A stretch of DNA of 58,671 bases from Desulfotomaculum sp. (GTDB taxonomy: Bacteria; Bacillota; Desulfotomaculia; Desulfotomaculales; Nap2-2B): positions 4,361 to 63,031 of the forward strand of contig DMZI01000067.1 of the NCBI GenBank assembly GCA_003485325.1, given 5' to 3'. The translations under genes and the position numbers were made by a program. Below, one piece after another: positions 32,508-40,938 of this stretch. The notes below the pieces were generated by a model. It searched no databases. It was not told where the DNA came from and saw only the letters and a list, made by a program, of their open reading frames with translations. The first letter of the stretch is position 1; every line of letters starts with the position of its first letter.

Positions 32508-33557
32508 ATGAATATTGATCAATTTACAAAAAAGATAGAACCTTTGGATAGCGGGGCTATGCAAAAGGCAGCAGAGAGGCTAAACAACTTAACCAAGCCG
32601 ATAGGAAGCCTTGGAGTGTTGGAGGATCTAGTCATTCAACTGGCTGGCATCACCGGCGATTTCATGCCCCGGGTGGATAACAAAACCGTAATTGTTATGG
32701 CCGGTGATCATGGTGTGGTGGAGGAAGGGGTAAGTGCCGCTCCGCAATCGGTAACACCTCAAATGGTATATAATTTCTTAAATGGAGGAGCAAGTATAAA
32801 TGTGCTCGCTCGCTGTGCCGGGGCGCAGGTAAAAGTTGTTGACGTGGGGGTTGCTGATCCCAATTTAAGTGGTCTTGAGCTTATTTCTCGCAAAGTTAGA
32901 TTGGGTACGGCTAATATGACCAAAGGTCCGGCCATGTCCAGGGAAGAAGCGCTTCAGGCCATTAATGTGGGAGTTGAAGCAGCAGAAGAAGAAATCGATA
33001 AAGGTGTACAACTGCTGGCTGTTGGTGAAATGGGTATCGGCAATACAACTCCCAGCAGTGCAATCCTGGCGGTATATTCCGATGCTGCCCTGCCCGTTAT
33101 TGTTGGCCGGGGGACCGGTCTTAACGATGATGGAGTGGGAAGAAAGATCAAAGCTATTGAAACCGCTTTAATGGTTAATAAACCGAATCCGGCTGACCCG
33201 TTGGATGTACTGGCCAAAGTGGGTGGACTTGAAATAGCAGGAATGACCGGCATAATTTTAGGGTCGGCAGCACGGAAAGTGCCGGTAGTAATCGACGGAT
33301 TCATTACCGGAGCTGCAGCTCTAATTGCCTATAAATTTGCCCCCCAGGCTAAAGATTATATGATAGCATCGCATCTTTCCGAAGAACCAGGTCATAAGAT
33401 TGTGCTTGAAGCCATTGGTTTAGAGCCGATGTTAAGAATGCGCATGCGTCTAGGCGAGGGAACCGGAGCTGCCCTGGCTTTTAATATAATTGAAGCAGCC
33501 ACCAGGATTGTGAGTGAGATGGCTACTTTTGAGGAAGCAGGAGTGATAATGGAGTAG
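32508..33557 (+). CDS. cobT: Nicotinate-nucleotide:dimethylbenzimidazole phosphoribosyltransferase
   Basis: A 349-residue CobT that activates the lower-ligand base as alpha-ribazole phosphate. Conserved parts are LTKPIGSLGVLEDL at 28-41, VMAGDHGVVEEGVS near 65-78, a GEMGIGNTTPSSAI substrate loop near 172-185 and the catalytic-base region RLGEGTGAALAF near 313-324. Length fits the family. ATG 32508 follows GGGGAGGAA. It is followed by the corrinoid transport genes. Which base it uses cannot be told from sequence; anaerobes often use adenine or phenolics. Confidence 0.95.
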   Translation: MNIDQFTKKIEPLDSGAMQKAAERLNNLTKPIGSLGVLEDLVIQLAGITGDFMPRVDNKTVIVMAGDHGVVEEGVSAAPQSVTPQMVYNFLNGGASINVLARCAGAQVKVVDVGVADPNLSGLELISRKVRLGTANMTKGPAMSREEALQAINVGVEAAEEEIDKGVQLLAVGEMGIGNTTPSSAILAVYSDAALPVIVGRGTGLNDDGVGRKIKAIETALMVNKPNPADPLDVLAKVGGLEIAGMTGIILGSAARKVPVVIDGFITGAAALIAYKFAPQAKDYMIASHLSEEPGHKIVLEAIGLEPMLRMRMRLGEGTGAALAFNIIEAATRIVSEMATFEEAGVIME

Positions 33558-33597
33558 TCAAAGCGGGGGAAAAGATATTTTGAAAGGAAGCGGGAAC

Positions 33598-34572
33598 GTG
33601 ATTAAGAGCCAAATTTACAGTAATAAAGATAGAATTTTATTATGCTTAATGATTTTTGTTTTTATTTTTGGTTTGTCTGGTTGTAAAACTACCGCAAACA
33701 AACCAGCGACAGATGAGAAGGTTAACGATAAGAAAGCTTTCCCGATAACGATTACCGATGATCTGGGACGAAAAATTTACCTGCCATCAGAACCACACCG
33801 GATAGTCTCATTAGCTCCTAGCAATACCGAGATATTATTCTTTTTAGGACTTGACGATCGGGTTGTAGGAGTTACTGACTACTGTGATTATCCGAAAGAA
33901 GCCAAGCTTTGCAATAAGGTGGGCGGTTTTAAGGACCCCAGTCTGGAAAAAATTGTAGTCTTAAATCCGGATTTGGTTCTGGCTACCGGTATGCATCAAC
34001 AACTGCTCCAGCAATTAGAAGATACCGGATTAAAGGTGCTGGTTTTAAAACCCAAAAAAATTGAGGGAATATTTGATGATATTATAATGGTCGGTAGGGC
34101 CGCCGGAATCGAGAGCAAGGCCAATGCCTTGACCAAAGGCTTATTTGACCGAGTTAATGCGGTGAGCCAAAAAGTTGAGAAAGTCCCGGAAAAACAAAGG
34201 CCGGCGGTATATTATGAACTATGGAATGAGCCGCTTATGTCGGTAGGCAGGGACACTATAACCGGACAAATCATAGAATTGGCCAGCGGCAAAAATATAA
34301 CCGATGATTGCACCGAGCAATATCCGCAAATAAGCGAAGAAGTGATTATTGCCAGGAATCCCGATGTAATGGTTAATTCCTACGGGCATGGAAATAATAA
34401 AGCAACCACTCCGGCGGACATTGCTGCCCGCAAAGGCTGGGAAAACATTGCGTTTGTTAAAACCAATCGGATTTATACCATAGATACCGATTTGCTAAGC
34501 AATCCCGGTCCCAGAATAGTTGACGGGCTGGAAAATATGGCGCGGTGTTTGCATCCGGAAATCTTCAAATAA
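33598..34572 (+). CDS. btuF: Corrinoid ABC transporter, substrate-binding lipoprotein
   Basis: A 324-residue lipoprotein of the BtuF/FhuD class III binding proteins. The signal segment LLCLMIFVFIFGLSGC ends in a lipobox LSGC, so it is anchored outside the membrane. The binding domain shows PHRIVSLAPSNTEILFFLG, VGVTDYCDYP and LVLATGMHQQLL, the BtuF pattern, and WNEPLMSVGRDT. The frame is open from TTG 33580, but GTG 33598 lies after AAAGGAAG and gives a compact signal peptide. It is followed by permease and ATPase genes, and lies within the cobamide operon, supporting corrinoid rather than siderophore uptake. Confidence 0.9.
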   Translation: MIKSQIYSNKDRILLCLMIFVFIFGLSGCKTTANKPATDEKVNDKKAFPITITDDLGRKIYLPSEPHRIVSLAPSNTEILFFLGLDDRVVGVTDYCDYPKEAKLCNKVGGFKDPSLEKIVVLNPDLVLATGMHQQLLQQLEDTGLKVLVLKPKKIEGIFDDIIMVGRAAGIESKANALTKGLFDRVNAVSQKVEKVPEKQRPAVYYELWNEPLMSVGRDTITGQIIELASGKNITDDCTEQYPQISEEVIIARNPDVMVNSYGHGNNKATTPADIAARKGWENIAFVKTNRIYTIDTDLLSNPGPRIVDGLENMARCLHPEIFK

Positions 34573-34593
34573 AACTAATTGGAAGTTGATGTT

Positions 34594-35640
34594 GTGATCC
34601 ATAATAATGTCTTAAAAAGAGCCAGTACATTTATCCTATTGCTCGTGGTGTTACTGGCATCAGCTATATTGGGTATTGGTATAGGTGCGATTTCTATCCC
34701 GCCATCCGAAACAGTTAGAATTTTATTTAGTCATATTCCGGGCATTAATAACTTTTTAACTGCAGGTTGGCAGCCGGAATATGCCACTATAATTATTACG
34801 ATGAGGTTCCCCCGGGTGGTACTGGCTGCTTTGGTTGGAGCTGGATTGGCCTTAGCTGGTGCTGTCTTTCAGGGGTTATTTCGCAATCCTATGGCCGATC
34901 CCTATGTTATCGGGGTTTCTTCCGGAGCGGCTTTAGGGGCGGTCAGCAATATACTTTTACAGTCAATTGTTAATATTCCCATGCACTATGGTATTCCTGC
35001 TTTCGCTTTCATTTTTGCTGTAATGACCATACTTCTGGTATATAACCTTGCCAGAGTAGGTGGGAAGGCACCGGTTATGAACTTGATTCTGGCTGGAGTA
35101 GCGGTTAGTTCGGTAATTTCTGCTCTCGTATCTATGTGCATGTTTTTTAGTGGTAATCAGCTGCATCAGGTAGTGTTTTGGCTTATGGGCGGATTCTCCG
35201 GCCGGGGAATAGATTATGTATATATGTTTATTCCCTATGGAGTTGTCGGGACAACGATAATATTTATATATGCACGCGAACTAAACGCCATGTTGTTAGG
35301 GGAAGAACCGGCTCAACACCTGGGAGTGGAAGTCGAACGGGTAAAACGCCGTTTGCTGATAGCAGCCGCCCTGTTAACGGGAGCATGTGTAGCGGTTAGC
35401 GGTATGATTGGTTTTGTAGGTTTGATTATCCCTCATATAGTAAGAATGATCTTCGGTCCTGACCACCGTACTTTGCTCCCGGCAGTTGCTTTGATTGGAG
35501 CATCTTTTCTGTTGATTGCTGATGTATTGGCCCGGGTTATTATAGCTCCGGGCGAATTACCGGTAGGAATTGTTACCGCCCTGGTGGGGGGGCCGTTTTT
35601 TATTTATCTTCTCCGTCGTCAAAAATCGGACATGTTTTAA
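34594..35640 (+). CDS. btuC: Corrinoid ABC transporter, permease
   Basis: A 348-residue FecCD/BtuC permease with about ten membrane segments. Visible family motifs are RFPRVVLAALVGAGLALAGA, FRNPMADPYVIGVSSGAALG, GEEPAQHLGVEVERVKR (the cytoplasmic coupling helix) and GLIIPHIVRMIFGPDHR. The frame is open from TTG 34579, but no ribosome binding site precedes that; GTG 34594 has GGAAG 8 bases before it. It sits between btuF (21 bases) and btuD (18 bases). Confidence 0.93.
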   Translation: MIHNNVLKRASTFILLLVVLLASAILGIGIGAISIPPSETVRILFSHIPGINNFLTAGWQPEYATIIITMRFPRVVLAALVGAGLALAGAVFQGLFRNPMADPYVIGVSSGAALGAVSNILLQSIVNIPMHYGIPAFAFIFAVMTILLVYNLARVGGKAPVMNLILAGVAVSSVISALVSMCMFFSGNQLHQVVFWLMGGFSGRGIDYVYMFIPYGVVGTTIIFIYARELNAMLLGEEPAQHLGVEVERVKRRLLIAAALLTGACVAVSGMIGFVGLIIPHIVRMIFGPDHRTLLPAVALIGASFLLIADVLARVIIAPGELPVGIVTALVGGPFFIYLLRRQKSDMF

Positions 35641-35658
35641 CGAGGAGACAGATTACAG

Positions 35659-36924
35659 ATGCTTTTTAATATATTAGGCGTTACTTGCGGCTACGGAGCG
35701 TCTCCGGTGTTAAAGGATGCCAGTGTACAGATAAATAGCCAGGATTTTGTCGGAATTGTAGGGCCCAACGGTTCCGGGAAATCTACTCTGCTCCGCACGA
35801 TCAGCCGGGTGTTAAAGCCTATCCATGGTAAAGTACTGCTGGATGAAGAAGACATATATCAGATATCCGCCGCTGAGGTGGCCAGAAAAATGGCAGTAGT
35901 AAATCAAGAACAGGGATTGAACTTTCCTTTTACAGTCAAGGACGTGGTTATGATGGGGCGAATACCTCACTTGAAACGCTTTGCCAGGGAGAGCCCTAAG
36001 GATTTCGAGGTGGTGGCCAGAGCGATGGATTTAACGGATACCGTCATACTGGCTAACCGTCAGGTAACCGAGCTTAGCGGAGGAGAAAAACAGCGGGTGC
36101 TATTGGCCCGGGCGCTGGCCCAGCAGCCGCAGATACTTCTATTGGACGAGCCTACTTCTTATCTTGATTTGAATTATCAGATAGAAATAATGGAACTTAT
36201 GGTTCGGATGCGCCGTGATTGCGGTCTTACTATTATTACGGTCCTGCATGACCTGAATCTGGCATCCAGGTTTTGCGATTATTTATTGGTGATTAAAAAG
36301 GGATACATCCATGCTGTCGGCACTCCCCATCAGGTAATTACCGCCCATATGATAAAAGATGTATATGGTTGTGAAGTAAGAGTAGAGTGCCCGGATTCCA
36401 TAGAACGCCCCTATATCGTGTTTAATGGTGAAACAAAGCGGGCCACAGAAGGCGGCGAACGATGGGTGCATGTGGTAGGAGGCGGCGGGTCAGGGGTACA
36501 GCTCTTCCGCAACTTGCTTAACGGAGGTTGGCAAGTAAGTACCGGAGTAGTAAATATCGGTGATAGTGATTGGCAGGAAGCCTGCCGCCTGGGTATTAAG
36601 GTTATAGAAGCCCCGCCTTTCTGCAATGTGGGTGCAAATGAGGCGGCATTAAATAAAGAAATGATGCAAAAAGCAGAATTTATTATATTGGCCGGGATTC
36701 CTTTTGGGACTGGAAACATTCGCAATTTAGAATCTGTATTGGAGGAAGCGGAACGAGGAGCTCCGGTAATAGTAGTTGATAATATTGATATAAATAAACG
36801 GGATTACACTGGCGGCAAGGCTGCTTTGCTTTATAAGAACCTGCTACAAAGCGGGGCGCAAATCGTTAATAATGAATGGGAGGCTATACAGTTGATGGAA
36901 GGAAGTGCGGTCAATGCCATCTAG
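35659..36924 (+). CDS. btuD: Corrinoid ABC transporter ATPase with extra C-terminal domain
   Basis: The N-terminal 255 residues are a BtuD/FhuC-type ATPase: Walker A GPNGSGKST near 35-43, signature LSGGEKQRVLLARAL near 137-151, Walker B ILLLDEPTSYLDL near 157-169. About 165 further residues follow: WVHVVGGGGSGVQLFRNLL, NGGWQVSTGVVNIGDSDWQE, IKVIEAPPFCNVGANEAALN, FIILAGIPFGTGNIRNLESV and APVIVVDNIDINKRDYTGG. This tail has a Rossmann-like start (VVGGGGSG) and is absent from E. coli BtuD. I have seen it in clostridial homologues, but no function is known to me. Its end overlaps cobU by 11 bases. Confidence 0.9.
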   Translation: MLFNILGVTCGYGASPVLKDASVQINSQDFVGIVGPNGSGKSTLLRTISRVLKPIHGKVLLDEEDIYQISAAEVARKMAVVNQEQGLNFPFTVKDVVMMGRIPHLKRFARESPKDFEVVARAMDLTDTVILANRQVTELSGGEKQRVLLARALAQQPQILLLDEPTSYLDLNYQIEIMELMVRMRRDCGLTIITVLHDLNLASRFCDYLLVIKKGYIHAVGTPHQVITAHMIKDVYGCEVRVECPDSIERPYIVFNGETKRATEGGERWVHVVGGGGSGVQLFRNLLNGGWQVSTGVVNIGDSDWQEACRLGIKVIEAPPFCNVGANEAALNKEMMQKAEFIILAGIPFGTGNIRNLESVLEEAERGAPVIVVDNIDINKRDYTGGKAALLYKNLLQSGAQIVNNEWEAIQLMEGSAVNAI

Positions 36925-37459
36925 AGGTAAGCTGGTTCTGGTAACCGGTGCCGCCAAAAGCGGCAAAAGCCATTTTGCTGAAAAAATGGCGGCAGAATTG
37001 CCGGGAAAGGTAACCTACATAGCCACCTGTGTTCCGGGCGACGATGAAATGCGGGATAGGGTGGCCCGCCATCAGGTTCGCCGGCCGGCTGCCTGGCAGA
37101 CCATAGAAGAACCTATTAATCCAGCTCAAGTTATTAAGGAATTTGACGAGACGGGGCACGTTTTCCTGCTGGATTGTTTGACATTGCTGGTTAGCAACTT
37201 GATATTTCAATATGATGAAGTACCGGATGAAGAAAAGATATTGGAGAATATCTCCGAATTGGCGATGATGAGTTATAAGGCACAGAGCCATATTATTATA
37301 GTTACCAATGAGGTGGGATGGGGCATAGTGCCCGGTGATCCTTTATCAAGGTTATACCGGGACATTATAGGGCGTGCTAATCAAACCATAGCTTCATATG
37401 CTGACCAGGTGTTTGTAACTATTGCGGGAATTCCGGTTGAATTAAAGTCTGGTGACTAA
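36914..37459 (+). CDS. cobU: Adenosylcobinamide kinase/guanylyltransferase
   Basis: A 181-residue bifunctional CobU, phosphorylating adenosylcobinamide and then attaching GMP. The P-loop GAAKSGKSHFAE is at residues 11-22, YIATCVPGDDEMRDRVARHQ carries the guanylyl-accepting His, LLDCLTLLVSN and VTNEVGWGIVPGDPLSRLYR are conserved. The frame is open from GTG 36905; ATG 36914 fits GGAAGGAAG better. It overlaps the btuD end, so translation is probably coupled. Confidence 0.93.
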   Translation: MPSRGKLVLVTGAAKSGKSHFAEKMAAELPGKVTYIATCVPGDDEMRDRVARHQVRRPAAWQTIEEPINPAQVIKEFDETGHVFLLDCLTLLVSNLIFQYDEVPDEEKILENISELAMMSYKAQSHIIIVTNEVGWGIVPGDPLSRLYRDIIGRANQTIASYADQVFVTIAGIPVELKSGD

Positions 37460-37473
37460 AGGCATGTGAACTT

Positions 37474-38427
37474 ATGTTGTGGTTGATCGTACCGCTGGCT
37501 TTTATCATCGATCTGCTATGGGGTGACCCGGCATTTATAACCCATCCGGTGATAATAATAGGTCGAGCCATCAACGGCGCAGAGAGAATTTTGCGTCCCC
37601 GGACCGGCTCCCCGAGGAGTGAGCATTGGGCCGGTTGCTTGCTCGCAGTCATTATTCCGGGAGCGGTTTATGTAGTAACATTCTGCTTATGTTTCCTGGC
37701 CGGCCAGATACATAGCAATCTTGGATTTATAGTTTCCGTCTGGCTAATATCCACTACTATTTCCGCCCGGGGTTTAAGAGATGTGGGATGCTCAGTATAC
37801 AGGTATTTTAGCAGTGGGGAGCCAGAACAGGCCCGCCAAGTGGTAGATGGGATTGTAGGTAGGGATACCGGCTGCATGAACGGGCAGGAAATAGTACGGG
37901 CTACGGTGGAGACGATAGCCGAAAATATTGTCGATGGGGTAATAGCACCGATATTTTTTGCTTATATCGGCGGAGCGCCATTGGCGATGACCTATCGAGC
38001 CATAAATACCCTGGATTCAATGGTAGGATATAAAAATGCCCGCTATATCAACTTTGGTTGGGCTTCAGCCCGATTGGACGACGTGGCCAACTACATTCCT
38101 GCCCGTATTACTGGGGTATTGATCATTATGGCCGCTGTTATGCTAAGGCTTAGCCCGGTCAATGCCGCAGCTGCCATGTTTAGAGACAGCAAAAAACATC
38201 CCAGCCCCAATAGCGGTATACCTGAGGCGGGAGTGGCGGGCGCGCTGGGAATACGTTTGGGTGGAACCAATTATTATGAGGGAATACCTTCGGTTCGCCC
38301 GTTTTTGGGAAGACCCTTAAAAGAATTAAGCTATGATTATATCAAACCGGCCATTAAGTTCGTATATCTTACCGGAATACTGGCGGTGCTTTTAGGTTCG
38401 ATTGTTTATAAAATGGTTTACCAATAA
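37474..38427 (+). CDS. cbiB: Adenosylcobinamide-phosphate synthase
   Basis: A 317-residue integral membrane enzyme (CbiB/CobD type) joining aminopropanol phosphate, or ethanolamine phosphate, to adenosylcobyrate. Family motifs are LLWGDPAFITHPVIIIGRAI near 10-30, ARQVVDGIVGRDTGCMNGQE, VRATVETIAENIVDGVIAPI and ALGIRLGGTNYYEGIPSVRP near the C-terminus. Several membrane segments are evident. ATG 37474 follows the cobU stop by 14 bases. Confidence 0.95.
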   Translation: MLWLIVPLAFIIDLLWGDPAFITHPVIIIGRAINGAERILRPRTGSPRSEHWAGCLLAVIIPGAVYVVTFCLCFLAGQIHSNLGFIVSVWLISTTISARGLRDVGCSVYRYFSSGEPEQARQVVDGIVGRDTGCMNGQEIVRATVETIAENIVDGVIAPIFFAYIGGAPLAMTYRAINTLDSMVGYKNARYINFGWASARLDDVANYIPARITGVLIIMAAVMLRLSPVNAAAAMFRDSKKHPSPNSGIPEAGVAGALGIRLGGTNYYEGIPSVRPFLGRPLKELSYDYIKPAIKFVYLTGILAVLLGSIVYKMVYQ

Positions 38428-38439
38428 GGTGGTGAAAAA

Positions 38440-39198
38440 TTGCAGGCTTTTCTGGTAGCTCTAGGTTTTCTGACCCGCATACCGGTTCCTGGAGATGGCG
38501 AGGTTAGCTCCCATAGCCTTAGCCGGTCCATAATTTTCTTTCCCATAGTAGGAGGATTAATAGGCGCAGTAAATGCCGGACTATATTTTATTCTGGAACC
38601 ATTTATCCCCCGGACGGTATTAAGTGTTTTGATAATAGCATTGCCCATTTTTTTGACCGGCGGAATACACTTTGACGGCTTGCTGGATAGTGCCGATGGT
38701 CTTTTTAGTGGACAGTCCCGGGAGCGCAGCCTGGAAATAATACGCGACAGCCGGGTAGGTTCCATGGGGGTAATGGCCGGAATACTCAATGTGATGCTGC
38801 GTTATAGTGTTTTAAATACTTTGCCGGGAGCTATACTGCCTGGACTGCTGATTACCCAAGGGGTTACCGGGCGTTGGGTTATGTCCCTGGCCTTGCGCCT
38901 TTTCCCTTATGCCCGTAAAGATGGCGGGCTGGGGCAGGTATTTACCGAAGAAAAGGGGATCATTAATATCACCCTCAGTACCTTATTGGCTATAGCTGTT
39001 ATGTGGTTAGCCAATGGTCCCACCGGTATAGTAATCGGATTAACAGTTTGGGGGCTGTCGCTTTTGGTTGCGGTCTGGGCAGCAAGAAAGCTGGGAGGAT
39101 TAACTGGCGATGTTTATGGGGCCTTGAATGAAGTAGCCGAGAACATATTCCTTTTGTTGTGGCTGGGGGGGAGTATTACCTTCCATTTACCCGCCTGA
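38440..39198 (+). CDS. cobS: Adenosylcobinamide-GDP ribazoletransferase (cobalamin synthase)
   Basis: A 252-residue membrane enzyme coupling alpha-ribazole (phosphate) to adenosylcobinamide-GDP. ALGFLTRIPVP at 7-17 is the standard start, GGIHFDGLLDSADGLF near 69-84 holds the conserved Asp residues, and RVGSMGVMAG follows. TTG 38440 is preceded by AAGGTGGTG. It lies 13 bases after cbiB. Confidence 0.95.
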   Translation: MQAFLVALGFLTRIPVPGDGEVSSHSLSRSIIFFPIVGGLIGAVNAGLYFILEPFIPRTVLSVLIIALPIFLTGGIHFDGLLDSADGLFSGQSRERSLEIIRDSRVGSMGVMAGILNVMLRYSVLNTLPGAILPGLLITQGVTGRWVMSLALRLFPYARKDGGLGQVFTEEKGIINITLSTLLAIAVMWLANGPTGIVIGLTVWGLSLLVAVWAARKLGGLTGDVYGALNEVAENIFLLLWLGGSITFHLPA

Positions 39199-39217
39199 TC
39201 TTTTGGGAGGTGAGATC

Positions 39218-40321
39218 TTGCCTATAACGGAGAGGAAGCACGGAGGTAATGTTTACCAGGTAGCTCGTCAATATGGATTGGATTTAGAAGAGATCGTTGA
39301 TTTTAGTGCCAGCGTTAGTCCGCTGGGCGTACCTGAAGCCGTAATGCAGGCAGTTAAAACCTCACTGGAAACAATTATGCGTTATCCGGATCCTGCCTGT
39401 CAGGTGTTTCGGCAAGCAGCAGCATTAGAATTAGGAGTTGAAAGTGAGAATATAATAGCAGGCAATGGCGCGGCAGAGCTTATCTATCTCATAGTACGGA
39501 TGCTGCTTCCACGTCGGGCTTTGCTTCCGGTTCCTACATTTTCTGAATATGAACATGCAGTTGGTTCAGCCGGGGGCCGGTTAAGATATGTTCAACTCCA
39601 GCCGGAAAACACCCATTTTGTTTTTCCGGTTGACGACTTTTGTAAAGCAATTCAAGGGGCCGATCTGGCTTTTATATGTAATCCCAATAATCCCACTGGT
39701 ACTCTGTTGGATAAAACTGCATTGCAGGAAATTCTGGAGGCTGGTAAAGACAATCATTGTTTTATCGTGGTTGACGAGGCCTATTTGGATTTTGTCAAAG
39801 ACGGCAGCGACTATTCGCTCGTTAAGCAGGTATTAGAATATGATAATTTACTCATCATCAAATCCCTGACCAAGGTATATGCATTGCCGGGGCTCCGTAT
39901 CGGCTATGCCATAGGGAATAAGGCTTTAATACGTAAAATGAATAATCTAAGAGACCCCTGGAGTGTAAATGCCTTAGCCCAGGCGGCTGGTGCCGCAGCC
40001 CTGCAGGACGGGAATTATCGGACTAGTTTGCAGGAAATGGTATGGGAGGAACGAGAGTTTTTGTACGAAGAAATCAAAAAACTCCCTGGTCTGAAACCCT
40101 ACCTTACCACCGCCAATTTTATATTGGTTGATACCTCGGCAACGGGTTTTACGGTTGGTTATCTGCAAGAAAACCTGGCCCGGGCCGGATTACTCATACG
40201 GGATTGCACCTCTATTAAAGGATTGGGACCTTATTATTTTAGGATTGCGATACGAACCAGAGCGGAAAATGCCAGATTGATCAAAGCGCTTAATGAGCTT
40301 TTGAAGAAATGGGAACCATGA
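39218..40321 (+). CDS. cobD: L-threonine-O-3-phosphate decarboxylase
   Basis: A 367-residue PLP enzyme of aminotransferase fold I making aminopropanol phosphate for the nucleotide loop. HGGNVYQVARQYGLDLEEIV and DFSASVSPLG open the protein as in CobD, NPNNPTGTL and VDEAYLDF bind the cofactor ring, and SLTKVYALPGLRIGYAIG contains the Schiff-base Lys. HisC-like aminotransferases are related, but the start and the operon favour CobD. The frame is open from TTG 39203; TTG 39218 has GGAGG 7 bases before it. The stop overlaps the next start as ATGA. Confidence 0.9.
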   Translation: MPITERKHGGNVYQVARQYGLDLEEIVDFSASVSPLGVPEAVMQAVKTSLETIMRYPDPACQVFRQAAALELGVESENIIAGNGAAELIYLIVRMLLPRRALLPVPTFSEYEHAVGSAGGRLRYVQLQPENTHFVFPVDDFCKAIQGADLAFICNPNNPTGTLLDKTALQEILEAGKDNHCFIVVDEAYLDFVKDGSDYSLVKQVLEYDNLLIIKSLTKVYALPGLRIGYAIGNKALIRKMNNLRDPWSVNALAQAAGAAALQDGNYRTSLQEMVWEEREFLYEEIKKLPGLKPYLTTANFILVDTSATGFTVGYLQENLARAGLLIRDCTSIKGLGPYYFRIAIRTRAENARLIKALNELLKKWEP

Positions 40322-40938
40322 TGACCCTTGGCAAGGTAATACTAGTGAGGCACGGAGAGACGGACTGGAACCAGGAACGCAGGTTTCAGGGACAATCTGA
40401 TCCGGAATTAAATGAAAATGGGGAGATTCAGGCGCAGGAAGCTGCGGCTCTTTTATCGGGAGAGAACATTGACCTGGTATTCAGCAGTGATATGATCCGG
40501 GCACGGGCAACGGCAGCAGTAATTGCCGGCTTACACCATGCGCCGGTAATAATAGATTCATCCTTGCGCGAAATGAATTTTGGCGATTGGGAAGGGCGTA
40601 CCTTTGCAGATGTAAAAAACCGTTATCCAGAATTACTAAATAAATGGCTGGAAAATTCATTTGAGACCAGGATACCTGGCGGTGAAACGGCCGAGGAGGT
40701 TAATAGCCGGGTTATAAAGGCTTGGGCTAACATAAGTGCTGCCGCATCCGAGAGGGATACCGTGGCGGTTGTTGCTCATGGCGGGTCCCTGCGCCTGTTA
40801 TTATGTCATTTGACCGGAATAGATTCGTCGAGGCACTGGGACTTCATTATAGGACATGGCGAGGCCGTAGTCTTGATAAAAAATGGCGGCGCCTATTCCA
40901 TACAGCTATCCATGAAAGGTGAGACAGGTGATGCATAG
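40318..40938 (+). CDS. cobC: Alpha-ribazole phosphatase, histidine phosphatase superfamily
   Basis: A 206-residue phosphoglycerate-mutase-like phosphatase. The catalytic VRHGETDWNQERRFQGQSD has the phospho-accepting His, REMNFGDWEGRTFADV has the acid residue, and VVAHGGSLRLLL the second His. In the cobamide operon it would remove phosphate from alpha-ribazole phosphate or from the cobamide 5'-phosphate. An ATG at 40309 is also in frame; I prefer 40318, which overlaps the cobD stop as ATGA. Confidence 0.88.
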   Translation: MMTLGKVILVRHGETDWNQERRFQGQSDPELNENGEIQAQEAAALLSGENIDLVFSSDMIRARATAAVIAGLHHAPVIIDSSLREMNFGDWEGRTFADVKNRYPELLNKWLENSFETRIPGGETAEEVNSRVIKAWANISAAASERDTVAVVAHGGSLRLLLCHLTGIDSSRHWDFIIGHGEAVVLIKNGGAYSIQLSMKGETGDA

